Under the pieces are notes generated by a model, which was not told where the DNA came from, did no database searches, and worked only from the letters and a program-made list of their open reading frames with translations. This document shows positions 40,620 through 51,923 of a DNA stretch of 64,000 nt, in pieces (position 1 is the first letter of the stretch; each line of letters opens with the position of its first letter). This DNA is from Narthecium ossifragum (lineage: Eukaryota > Streptophyta > Magnoliopsida > Dioscoreales > Nartheciaceae). The position numbers and the translations under genes were made by a program. Location: assembly GCA_963920575.1 (NCBI GenBank), contig OY986965.1, positions 23,058,829 to 23,122,828 of the forward strand, written 5' to 3'.

Positions 40620-43600
40620 ATGAATGTTAGTGAAGATTCAGATTTAAATATTACATTGCAAGAATTCTTGAATTCTCGTGCTGCATTGCTTAGACCTGTG
40701 AATATTTCACCTGATTCATCCATGGAGAACCATAACGTAGATGATCCTCATGATCATGATGGAAATCCGACCCATCATGAAGATCAAGGTCGCATGAATA
40801 TGAAAGACTTTTACATTCCTACCTCATTTACTTCAAATTCATGCATTCAACCCCCAGTAATAGGAGCTGCCCACTATGAAATCAAGCCTCAGTTCCTTCA
40901 ATCTCTTCCTGCCTTTCATGGTCTGTCTCATGAAGATCCCTACAACCATATAGAAGAGTTTATCTTGATCAGTTCAACCGTGAAGGTTAATAATTTCACT
41001 GATGATGCTTGGAAATTGAAACTCTTTCCCTTTACTCTCAAGGGTAAAGCGAAATATTGGCTTACATCTTTAGAGCCCAGACCTATCACGACTTGGCCTC
41101 AACTTCAAACCCAATTTCTTGCTAAATTCTTTCCTATTACCAAGATCAGTGATCTTAGGAAAGAGATTTCATCTTTCAAACAAGCTGATGATGAACTTTT
41201 CCATGAAGCTTGGGATAGATATAGGGAACTCCTTAGGAAGTGTCCTCACCATCAATTCCCTCAATGGGCTATTATAGAAAATTTTTATAATGGTCTTAAG
41301 GAGAGACACCAAATGACTATTGATGCCGCCTGTGGAGGAGTGTTTATTACGAATCCCCTTGACGATTCATGGAGGTTGTTTGAGAGATTAGCTGAGAATT
41401 CTCAACACCATGCTTCATCTTCTAGGAATACTCGAGAGTCGCCCAATCAAGCTAGACCTAGAGGTACCCTGGAATTAAATGAATCTACTCGTTTAGCCCA
41501 ACAAGTAGATATTCTAAGTAGGAAGCTTGACCAAGTTTTGACTCAGACTACAAACCATGTAGTATCTTCAAATTCTTCAAATCCTTCAAATCCGTCAATG
41601 CCATCTTATACTGCAGATGTATGTTTCTTATGTTCAAATTCTGATCACGATGTCACGGATTGTCATTTAGCTCCTCAATATCCTGAATTAGTTCAGGAAC
41701 ATGTGAATGCGATTTATAATCAGTCCAAACCAGCGTATGATCCATATTCTAATACTTATAATCCTGATTTACGCAATCACCCAAATTTCTCTTGGAGAAC
41801 ACCTGGACAGCAGCTTGATTCCTTTAATCCAAGACCACCTAGGAACAATCAAAATCCGGGTTTTCCTCCTAAATTCCAACCTCAGTATAAGCCTCCTCAA
41901 AATTTTCCTTCCCAAGGACCATATCAATCTCAACAGCATCAACCTTGGGGAGGCACGTCATATGGAGCACCGATACCTCAACAACCTCAAAACCAACCTT
42001 CTTTTCCCCAACCGAACCAAGGTCCAGCTATGGATGAATATACCAAAATACTCCATTCTCATACTCAAGCATTGGCTAAGTTAGAAGCTCAAATGGGTCA
42101 AATAGCTAACGCCTTGTCTAAAAGGGAAGAAGGTACCTTACCAAGTCAACCCATTCCTAACCCTAGAGGTCAACATTCCGTAGAATCCTCCCATGAACAT
42201 GTCCAAGCTGTCACTACACTGCGAAGTGGGAAGACCTTTGCTAATATTGAGAAACCAGATGATGAATGTCCAGATAATGATCTTATATCTCAACCTCTCA
42301 GTGCAGCTCCATCTACTTCTCAAGTTCCATTAGATAGAGACTTGCATGCATCTAATGATGAGGTGTTAACCAAAACTTCAATTCCTACTCCTCATGATTC
42401 TACTTCGTTGCCTGAGCCGAATCCTAGGACATATGTTCCGAAAATTCCTTTTCCTGAGGCCCTGGTAGATCCGACTTCACGTCCTTCCAAAAATTCTAAA
42501 CTTGATGAGATGGTTGAAGTTTTCAAGAAAGTTCATATCAATCTTCCTCTGTTGGATGCTATCAAACAGATTCTGTCTTATGCGAAATTTCTGAAAGATT
42601 TATGCACTCAAAAGCGTCGATCTAGATCTCATGTTTCCAAAAAGATTTTCTTGACTGAACAAGTAAGCTCAATCCTTCGTAGTGATATTCCTCCTAAACT
42701 TAAAGATCCAGGTACTCCTACTATTTCTTGCACTATAGGAAACCATTTGATTGATGGAGCTTTACTTGATTTAGGAGCTAGCGTGAATCTCATGCCTTAT
42801 TCGTTATATTCCAAGTTTGGTACAGGAGAACTTAAACCCACTGCTATTACTCTTCAGTTAGCTGATCGTTCAATTAAAACCCCACGGGGTGTGCTTGAAG
42901 ATGTTCTAGTTAAAGTTGGTCAATGTGTGTTTCCTGTGGATTTTGTGGTGTTGGATATGGAACCAAACTTGCAAACTAAGAAAAATGTTCCTATAATTCT
43001 CGGTCGACCTTTCTTAGCTACAGCTAATGCTTGCATTAATTGTAGGGATGGTATTATGACACTTACTTTTGGGAATATGGAGTTGAAATTGAATATTTTT
43101 CATACGTCAAAACGCCATGCATATGATGATGATTGTTTCGTGGTAAACGCTTTAATGAACAATGATGATATCGATATGTGTGTGGATGATGCGATGTATA
43201 AGATAGTGCATGATGATGATGTATCAAGTGAGAGTTATGTAAGTGCATGTGATGCTTCATTTTTCGATGATGAGGATGTGGTAACTAGAGATGATTTACC
43301 AGATCTGAATATTGATTTTCCTGAATTACATGGTGAGATATTTGATGAGCAGAATGGTATACTGACTGGTGATGTTGATGATCTGATTATGCTTGAGGAT
43401 GTGAAAGGTTATGATTTGTATGAGGATGTGTGTAATATTTCTTGGAAAAGGATTCCAATTGAACCTCTACCACTTACTTCTTCAACTCCAGCCTTACCAT
43501 CTCTGATTATGCCGCCTCAGCTTGATTTGAAAACATTACCTTCTAATCTTAAATATGTCTTCCTTGGAGCTGATTCTACGCTTCCTGTGATTATCTCCTC

Positions 43601-46424
43601 TTCGTTAACCAAAACTCAGGAATCTCAATTGATTGAAGTTCTTAGGTTGCATAGGAGAGCCATTGGATGGTCCATAGGAGATCTTAGAGGTATTGACCCT
43701 TCTATCTGCATGCATCGTATACATTTAGAGGATGAAACTAAAAGTGTTAGAGAAATGCAGCGACGTCTTAATCCGTTGATGAAGGACGTGGTCATGAAAG
43801 AGGTAGTGAAACTCTTAGATGCTGGTATCATATACCCGATCTCTGATTCTAAATGGATTAGTCCAACTCAGGTGGTTCCTAAGAAATCCGGGATTACGGT
43901 AGTTAAAAATGAAACAGGAAAAGAAATCGCAACACGTCAGACTACAGGTTGGAGAGTTTGCATAGACTATAGGAGACTGAATGCTTTGACAAGAAAGGAT
44001 CATTTTCCCTTGCCTTTTATTTACCAGATTTTAGAAAGATTAGCGGGTCAAGCCTACTACTGTTTCCTTGATGGTTACTCAGGCTATAACCAAGTAGCTA
44101 TAGATCCTGTTGATCAAGAGAAAACGACCTTCACTTGTCCCTTTGGAACCTTTGCATATAGGAGAATGCCTTTTGGGTTGTGCAATGCTCCAGCTACGTT
44201 CCAACGTTGTATGCTTTCAATTTTTGGAGACATGATTGAGCAATTTCTCGAAATATTTATGGATGATTTTTCTGTCTTTGGCAAAACCTTTGAATCTTGT
44301 TTATCAAATCTTTCAAGAGTTCTTGCTAGATGTGTAGAAACAAACCTTGTGTTAAGTTGAGAGAAGAGTCATTTTATGGTTAATGAAGGAATTGTGCTTG
44401 GTCATGTGATTTCGAGTCGGGGGATAGAAGTTGACAAAGCAAAACTGGAATTAATTTCTAAATTGCCGCCTCCTTCCTCAGTACGTCAAATCAGATCCTT
44501 CTTGGGGCATGCGGGATTTTACCGTAGATTTATCAAGGATTTTAGTAAAATATCTCGTCCTCTCTGTGCCTTGCTTGCGAAAGATGTTCCTTTCGTATTT
44601 GATGAGTCATGCCTTAAAGCTTTTAATATCCTTCGTGACTCTCTTTCTTCAGCACCTATTTGTCATCCTCCTGTGTACGATCACCCTTTTGAGATTATGT
44701 GTGATGCTTCGGATCGTGCCGTTGGTGCTGTTCTCGGGCAAACGATTGATAAATTGCCCAGAGTTATCTATTATACTAGCAAGACTTTGAATGAAGCTCA
44801 GCTTAATTATACCACAACTGAGAAGGAGTTGCTAGCTGTAATCTTTGCCTTGGAAAAATTCCGTTCATATCTTCTTGAATCTAAGGTCATTATATTCACC
44901 GATCATTCTGCTTTAAGATATCTTGTAGGGAAGAAAGAACTCAAACCAAGGTTAATCCGTTGGATTATGCTTTTGCAAGAGTTTGATCTTGAATTAAGAA
45001 ATAAAAAGGGAGCTTTGAATGTAGTAGCTGATCATTTATCTAGACTGCCCTTAGATGTCATCAACGATTCAACTCCGATTAATGACACATTCCCTGATGA
45101 ACACCTTTTTGTTGTTGACCATCCTCCTACACCTTGGTATGCACATATCGTGAATTATCTTGTTACAGGATTTATTCCGTCTCATTGGACCAAGCAAGAC
45201 AAAGACAAATTTTTCTCTCGAACTAAATCCTATGTCTGGAATGATCCAATTCTTTTCAAACATTGTCCTGATCAAATTATGCGATGTTGTGTACCTGAAT
45301 CTGAAATTATTTCTGTCTTAACCACTTGCCATTTTCATGCTTGTGGGGGGCATTTTTCTGGCCGGAGAACTGCAGCCAAAATCTTCCAATCTGGTTTCTA
45401 CTGGCCGACTATATTTCGTGATGCGCATAGTTTTTCCCAAGCTTGTATTAGATGTCAACAGCTTGGTAATATATCCAGCAGAAATGAAATGCCGCAAACT
45501 CCTATCATTGTTTGTGAAATTTTTGATGTTTGGGGCATTGATTTTATGGGTCCTTTTCCTCCTTCAAACGGCTTCATGTATATCCTAGTAGCAGTTGATT
45601 ATGTTTCTAAGTGGATAGAAGCTGTAGCTACTAGGACAAACGATCATCGAGTTGTTATCAAATTCCTTCATTCGAACATCTTTTCTCGATTTGGTCACCC
45701 TAGAGCGATCATTAGTGATGGAAGATCCCACTTTATGAATAGGTACTTCCGCCAAACCCTTAATAAATACGGAATCTCTCATAAGGTTGCCACACCATAT
45801 CATCCTCAAACTAGTGGCCAAGTAGAGGTGTCGAACCGAGAAATTAAGCGGATTCTAGAAAAAGTGGTGCGAGCCGATAGAAAAGATTGGTCTATGCGAC
45901 TGGATGAGGCCTTGTGGGCATACCGTACAGCTTATAAGACCCCGATTGGTATGTCCCCATTCAGAATGGTGTATGGCAAACACTGCAATCTTCCAATAAG
46001 CCTAATGAATAAAGTCTGGTTAAATATTCATAAAGTGAACTGGAACCAAGGGACTGGGTGTAGTAACCGCTTGCTTCAATTGAATGAACTAGAAGAAATC
46101 CGTAATGAAGCCTATGACAATTCTCTAATTTATAAGGCCCGGACTAAAGCATATCATGACAAGTTCATTCATCGAAGAGTTTTCAATGTTGGTGATAAAG
46201 TTTGGCTTTTTAACGCCAAGCTTAGACTCTTCCCGGGAAAACTTCGGTCTAGGTGGAATGGTCCATTCATAATAAAACAAGTGTTTCCTCATGGAGCATT
46301 TGAGATTTGGAATCCTAAATCTGGCTCTATTTTCACAGTGAATGGTCATAGATTAAAACCATACATCGAAAATCCTCCACAGCTAGACCCTACAATGACA
46401 TTAGATGAGCCGCAGTATCGGTGA
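40620..46424 (+). pseudogene. Athila gag-pol, one in-frame stop in RT
   Basis: One reading frame of 1935 codons is broken only by TGA at 44358-44360 (codon 1247), in the reverse transcriptase after the catalytic loop, where the family usually has Trp. In order it encodes: Gag (capsid-like core about 100-220, KGKAKYWL...WPQL; CCHC knuckle C335-C348); aspartic protease (LLDLGASVNLMP, D717); RT (FLDGYSGYNQ; FMDD with D1215 and D1216); RNase H (CDASD...[17 protein letters not shown]); integrase (HHCC finger HACGGH...CIRC, then the DDE residues in [14 protein letters not shown] and VEVSNREI). No other break is seen. It would make Gag-protease-partial RT only, so movement needs help in trans or readthrough. 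Confidence 0.92.
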
Positions 46425-46460
46425 TTGGGTGTTAACTTCGTCGGGCTAGCGACGTTAAAC

Positions 46461-46490
46461 CGAGCGCTTGATGGGAGGCAACCCATCAAA
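46461..46490 (+). promoter_or_regulatory. Conserved post-pol hairpin of Athila-like elements
   Basis: TTGATGGG (46468-46475) and CCCATCAA (46482-46489) make an 8-bp stem with loop AGGCAA, 40 bases after the pol stop. A GCGCTTG.TGGGAGGCAACCC block at this place recurs in plant Athila and related gypsy elements. Its function is not known. Confidence 0.7.
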
Positions 46491-46662
46491 TTCTAGTAGT
46501 TGCTCTTTAGTTATTTGTTTTTCGTAAGTTTTGTCGTTTATTTTTTTCTTATCACTGTGTGCATGGTTGCTGTATGTTTACACCTTGGGGCTGGTGTGAG
46601 TAGATATTGTTTGAGGGCAGAATCTAGGTTAATCGGCTTGGTTCTGCAGTTCAGGATGAAAG

Positions 46663-46764
46663 AGATCGATCTCCATGACTTTGGAGATCGATCTTCTTGG
46701 ACCAAGCACGTACCTAGGTGATAGACTAATCCAGATCGATCTCCTTACCCCTGGAGATCGATCT
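46663..46764 (+). repeat. Two pairs of AGATCGATCT palindromes behind pol
   Basis: AGATCGATCT starts at 46663, 46685, 46733 and 46755: 22 bases within each pair and 70 bases between pairs, the same geometry as in the LTR. A TATA-like CTATTTATAC follows at about 46954-46963. This block is outside the LTR and may be a second promoter region. Confidence 0.85.
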
Positions 46765-47286
46765 CTATCGGGATCCTTGAAAAATAAAAAAGGAAACAGA
46801 GCAAAGCAGAGTCAGACTCAAACTCGGAACGCCGGCCTTCCACCGCCTTCCTTACAACCGGCTTTCCTTAAATCCTTACCTCCTTCTATCCTTAATTCCG
46901 TTTCCGACTTAGTGTCCTAAAACCTATCTACCACTCTTAGAGGCGGTGAGAACTCTATTTATACAGCCGCGAGCCTCATGTTTCATCACTTCTAACAATA
47001 GCCTCGGGTGAGTTCTTCGAGCGTCTTCTCCGGTTCCGGCGTGGAGATCAGCTTCCTCGGCGTTCCAGCGAGGATTCTACTTGCAAGACGTCCACGGATT
47101 ATACGGTAGGGATGCCATCTTTCCCTTCTTCCCGTTTCTCTTTTCCCTCGCAGTTCCTGTATCTCTACCGGCGGAACCCATGGCTTTTGCCATGGATTCC
47201 GACCACTGACGCCGGCGACCAAAGCCGGTGTCCTCCTTATTCCTTTCTCCTTTCTCCTTCGTAGTCTTCTACTTCCTTTCCCTTCT

Positions 47287-47808
47287 TTGATTTTTCTTTC
47301 GTTCCTTCTCCCCATTCACCCAACCATCCCCTGTTTCTATCTCCCGATGAATATTATTCATCTCATCCTTCCACTTACGGGATCTCTGATTTTATCATCG
47401 ACTAAATTAATCTACACATCTATTACAGCCATGTCTGATTCCGAATCTGATGAACACTCCTACAAGTCCCAGGACGCCTTCATGGATCCCGGATCACCAG
47501 CATCGCAGGCCTCTGATTCGTCACATGACTCAATCGAATCCCTTTCATCAGGTGCAGACGCCAGTGAGGAACTCCAACTTACCGTTTTTCCGCCTGGCAC
47601 GACTTCGTGGCATAATGACACGCCTAATATAGCCAGCAGCCTGTTCCACCCCAGATTGCGCCAGACATCACACCAGCCCCCACGTTTGGACCTGAGCACT
47701 TGGGTATTTCTTCTACAGCCCCAGCCGACGGCCAGTCTCCTAGACCGTCCGGTCCTCACCCTGCACTTTAGTGTTTACATGTTCATAGGCCTATACCGAG
47801 GTGCCTGA
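47287..47808 (+). CDS. ORF in the env position of the Athila element, unknown
   Basis: A 173-codon frame lies about 0.86 kb behind pol, where Athila elements often carry an env-like gene. The first 40 residues are strongly hydrophobic (FLSFLLPIHP, HLILPLTGSLIL), followed by an acidic Ser-rich part from MSDSESDEHSYKSQ. No fusion peptide, coiled coil or C-terminal anchor is evident. Translation could also start at the inner Met (47431). It is probably a shortened relic or unrelated lineage-specific ORF; the family was not recognised. Confidence 0.4.
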   Translation: MIFLSFLLPIHPTIPCFYLPMNIIHLILPLTGSLILSSTKLIYTSITAMSDSESDEHSYKSQDAFMDPGSPASQASDSSHDSIESLSSGADASEELQLTVFPPGTTSWHNDTPNIASSLFHPRLRQTSHQPPRLDLSTWVFLLQPQPTASLLDRPVLTLHFSVYMFIGLYRGA

Positions 47809-49488
47809 CTTTTGTGGAGGAGCACTGTGTTTTTGGTCGTTTGTACGACATTTTTGTACTTAGCTCACCTCTGTTCTGGCTTGGCAGTTTGATGTATTTA
47901 CTTACTTACTTTTGATTCTGGGGTGGGTCCTATGGGTGTGCATACCTGACTCGATGTGGATATGTGATATGGTAATGGTCAATGTGATTAAATCTTGTTT
48001 TCATGCAGGTGGAAGCATAGGGTAGTTTACTTTTCCTGTCAATGTGTAATGAATGTTTGTACTGCCCTTGGGTTGATTGAATAAATAAAGGAGATGCTGC
48101 CCAATTTTTCTCTAATTTTACATGATTATTCCATTATTTTCTTCTGTGCGATCACGGGGTATTTCTTCTAATTTTCTCCAGGCTTCTGCTGTTACGATCT
48201 GCCGTTCATAGGGATGTAAGCCCCGAACATACTTCGTCTTCAAGATTAACTCTGATTGGCACAAATGGTTTTACCTCTCCCAAAGGATACTACTTTATCC
48301 AGGCTTATGACAACAATGTTTCATCAGGTTATCTCTACCCCTTACCTCATTTACGTGCTTGAGGACAAACCCGTCTAAGTTGGGGGGTGTGGCATTTATA
48401 GATTTCATACCTAATATGTTAAGATAACAACATATTGTACATCCCTTTAATTGTGCCAAAGGAAGGAAATTATGAGAGTTATGGACAAAGATGCTTGTTT
48501 TAGAAATTTATTTTATGAATTATTCTGATGCTCGTCTGGTATATAAGGGACAGTAAATTTTTACAATGCCTGATATTACTTCTATACTTTTACACTTTTA
48601 CCATGATTTAAGGATAGCTTGACATATCCTACTGCACATGTTCACTTTCACATGTTGAAGAGTTGACATTAGATTCTAAGCCTGAAACTGGGATAGATTT
48701 ACAGTTCTTTGTCATGTCATAGAAGATACATGAATACATGCAATTTTCTATTCGAAAAAAAAAAAGTATGTGTCTGAAAGTGTAGGGTGTTCAACTTAGT
48801 AACCGGGCAGTGTGCCTAGCCAGCGTGCTGTTCGCGTAAAACAGTTGAATTACCTGAAATGAAATGAAAAAAAAAGGGCTTCATACTTAGTAACCGGGCA
48901 GTGTGCCTAGCCAGCGTGCTGTTCGCGTAAAACGGTTGAAGTTCCTTGTAAAAAAAAAAAAGAAAAAAAAAACAAAGAACAGAGATTGTTATGTGATAAG
49001 TGGAAAATATATGCTGACTCAGGATAGTGATCTTGAATAGTTGAATGTTTGGATATAATGGAGACTCAGAAGCATGTGGAACTCTATTCACACACGGGAG
49101 TGTTAAAGTTATTTTTGATCATGAGTAAATATGTTGAAGTATTGGAGGTATGTTATGGCATGTTTTGCTTTGCTATATCTTTATGTGACTAGAAGTTGAA
49201 GGGTACGTTCATGGGTAATATTTCTGATTCATGCATTAGAGTTGATTATTCTTATGATGGATTTCTAATGGCATAGTAAAGGGGATGTATTGATGTTTGT
49301 GGGTATCATCACCGGAAACCCTCAGGAGACTATAACTCCTCCACTGGGGCCACCCAGGGGTTTAAAGGCTTGTTACACATGCTAAATGTAATCGTGAGAC
49401 CTACGAAAGTGGCAAGTTAGGTTTACTGCTTTATGTTTATTTTTATCTGGCTTTGCTCGAGGACTAGCAAAGATCAAGTTGAGGGGTG
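47809..49488 (+). other. Athila 3' non-coding region
   Basis: No gene. A 56-bp segment (ACTTAGTAACCGGGCAGTGT...GTTGAA) occurs twice, at 48794-48849 and 48885-48940, with one or two differences. Two near-identical end signals occur: TTGAGGACAAAC...AAGTTGGGGGGTGTGG at about 48360-48392, and CGAGGACTAGCAA...AAGTTGAGGGGTG directly before the LTR. Confidence 0.7.
49475..49488 (+). promoter_or_regulatory. Polypurine tract of the Athila element
   Basis: CAAGTTGAGGGGTG ends exactly at the 3' LTR start (49489), the position of the plus-strand primer. The context GAGGACTAGCAAAGATCAAG is the usual pre-LTR sequence of these elements. Confidence 0.7.
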
Positions 49489-51049
49489 TGATAACGCGTG
49501 AAAAGTGCACAAATCGCCCCTTTAACTAGGTCCTGTTAGCCTCCGAGCAATGCTATTTTGATGGTCTATTGTGCATTTCAGGTATAAGAGCCTTCAACGA
49601 AGGTTAGATCAAGTTTGGGGCTAAAACGAAGTGATTTTGGCAATCCTGCGTGAAGGAGATCGATCTGCATCCTAATGGAGATCGATCTCATTATTCCAGC
49701 AAGAAGCGGTCCAGTCGAAGCAAAGGAGATCGATCTTCATCCTGAAGGAGATCGATCTTGGTCGGGCGTTTTCCAGATCCAGAGTTTGCAGAACGAAGGA
49801 GATCGATCTTCTTCCCTATGGAGATCGATCTCATTTGATGCTGGGAGAAAAATAAAGGGCTGAGATCTAATCCGAGTTAGGGTTTTATTAAGGCCTATAA
49901 ATAGGTGTTAGGAGAGGATTTTTGGCAGCCACCCATAGGCGAATTTTCCTCTCCTCCTGGGTGTTTCTTTGGCACTTCTTCCTCCGTAAACATTAGGGTT
50001 AGATCTTGAAGATAAATCCATGGCGGGAGCGCGTTATCAACCTTCGCCGATGGATCGTCTCTTCAAGATGAGTAGCTAAATCTTTTGTCTAGGAAATTCT
50101 ATGATGTAATAGGGAGTTTATCTAGGTTTTTCCTTTGAATCTGAGCATGTACTTTATGATGGTTTAATGGATTAAATTCGGATTTTATATATCTATTGGT
50201 ATTCTTTCTTATGGTGAATGTGTTGTTTGCTCTTTGTGCCCTAATTTCGGTCTGTCTTATCTCGGTTTTTCCGTGGGTTTACAGCCGGATTTTGTGAAAA
50301 CTCAAAACATAAAAGTTGTAGATCTCTGTCTTAGCTTTCCAACGAATCTTGAATCGCCTCGTTTCGAGTTCGGATGTGAAAGTTACGCTGAGATTACGCT
50401 CGCTGGTTTTGAGCTTTGCATGTTAGAGGCTAGGATTAGGACTTGTTCAAGTTGCTTTCATGCTAGAACCATGTTAGATCTTTGGATTGGATTCTAAACC
50501 CTAGCTTATGATTATAGGAGTGCTAGAACCATTACCTTAATGCTAGAACTATTAAGACCTATGATTGTAACCTACAATGCATTCTTTATCTTTGTTGATT
50601 AGGCGATCTCAAAGTGCTAGAACCACTTTGATTATTTTCCTACCAATCATCCGCTGAATTGATCTTCATGCCGACGTAGGCTTCTAATGAATCTATGTTG
50701 AGTGATAGTGGACCTAGCCGATCTTCTATCAACCTTAGAAAACCATCTTGAACTTATTGAATTGCTCTTATCCTAGGAATGCCTAGATAGCTCTCGATTA
50801 CGGATTAGAACTTCCTAGCGTTTTCTCCTATTGTTATTCTCCCAATTTAGTTTAAAGACCAACTATCATCCATTTTCCTTAAGCTTTGATTTAGAACTAT
50901 GCGTGGTAATTAGACTTAATCCTGTTTTCCCTGTGGACCGACCCGGACTTATTGCTATCTACCCCCTTAAGTAGTTAGTAGTGATTCGGTTTATAAAATT
51001 GTAATTTTGGCGTCCTTGTTAAGGTAACGACACTTTTCAAGGCGTGTCA
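49489..51049 (+). repeat. 3' LTR of the Athila element
   Basis: 1561 bp, same length as the 5' LTR. Differences seen are single-base only (for example near 49656, 49788, 49974, 50139, 50203, 50370, 50434, 50789). The palindrome pairs (such as 49657/49679) and TATA box are kept. Confidence 0.95.
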
Positions 51050-51054
51050 GTCGG

Positions 51055-51688
51055 CCAAATTTTTTGCATGTTGATCAGCCAACATACTTGCTCGGCCAGT
51101 CTTTTTCTCTAGTCCATTTCCTCTGTCATAAATGAGCCTTCTGAATATACTAGGACGTTTTAATTCTTTTGAATCGTCCATCTTCAACTCATGACGTGAA
51201 ACCATTTGACTTTTTTGTTTTTGGCAGGGCTTCAACACACTTTCCAGCCAAATTCCAACATACTTGTCCATAAGATCGTCCATCATATGATATGGACACT
51301 TTTTATGACGTGAAACCATTTGACTTTTTTGTTTTTGGCAGGGCTTCAACACACTTTCTAGCCAAATTCCAACATACTTGTCCATAAGATCGTCCATCAT
51401 ATGATGTGGACATTTTTGCTCTTTCAGATCATTTATCTTCAACTTGACCATTTCTATCTTGATATCACTTTCTACAAGACTCTGTTCTTTTTTATGATCG
51501 ATCACCATATCATTGCTTGGATAATTTTGTCCAAGTATACTGAACATCTCCATCTTATCACTGGATGAATATTTTTCATTTTCCATTTCCATAATTTTGT
51601 TTGGACCATTTGTCTCCACTAGATTGTTTCTTATTAAACAAGGACCACTTGAATTTTGTTCTTTTGTAGATGAAGATTTCCTTACCAA
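51055..51688 (-). CDS. Lysine-rich ORF of the Tat-like element
   Basis: About 210 codons open on the minus strand, starting at 51688, some 210 bases inside the PBS. The protein is Lys/Glu/Met-rich. It carries a 38-residue direct repeat (HMMDDLMDKYVGIWLESVLK in each copy; DNA 51191-51418, period 114 bp). The frame runs up to the Athila insertion, which cuts it; the 3' part would continue left of 38792. No known domain was recognised; a reduced gag-like protein is possible from position only. Confidence 0.45.
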
Positions 51689-51900
51689 TAGAGTGAAACC
51701 ACCTTGATTTTGCAGGAAAGATGACAGAACTATGTCGGTCCTCTCACCTCAGAGACCTTCATCTGGAGACATACTCCATTTAAGAAAACCTTGATGAAAA
51801 TCATCATCCATATGGTCACTTTCCACGCCTCTGAAAATAGCAATTCTGGGAGTGCCATCTTTCATTTTGTCCCTTTTTCTTTGTACAGCTTCAACACACT

Positions 51901-51918
51901 GTCCCACCTGGCGTGCCA
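51901..51918 (-). promoter_or_regulatory. Primer-binding site of the Tat-like element
   Basis: The minus strand reads TGGCACGCCAGGTGGGAC, beginning with the TGG expected against a tRNA CCA end, five bases from the LTR. Similar GGCACGCC..GTGGGAC sites are known from Tat/Ogre-type elements. Confidence 0.7.
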
Positions 51919-51923
51919 AAAAA

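Larger units (their letters stand above)
38793..51049 (+). mobile_element. Athila-type Ty3/gypsy retrotransposon, young, TSD GTCGG
   Basis: 12,257 bp. The two LTRs are each exactly 1561 bp and differ at about 11 positions by eye. The 5-mers GTCGG flank them (38788-38792, 51050-51054). It has a tRNA-Asp primer site, one gag-pol frame with a single stop, a post-pol region of about 3 kb with an env-position ORF, and a polypurine tract. Gag starts in the Athila style, protease carries DLGAS, and there is no chromodomain; all fit the Athila lineage. At the usual plant rate of 1.3e-8 per site per year the LTR difference suggests roughly 0.3 million years. It sits inside the minus-strand Tat-like element. 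Confidence 0.95.

Noticed and set aside
44358..44360. Programmed readthrough stop in the Athila gag-pol
   Set aside because: The TGA is in the RT domain at a position where the family has Trp and far from any Gag/Pol border, so a mutation is the simpler reading.
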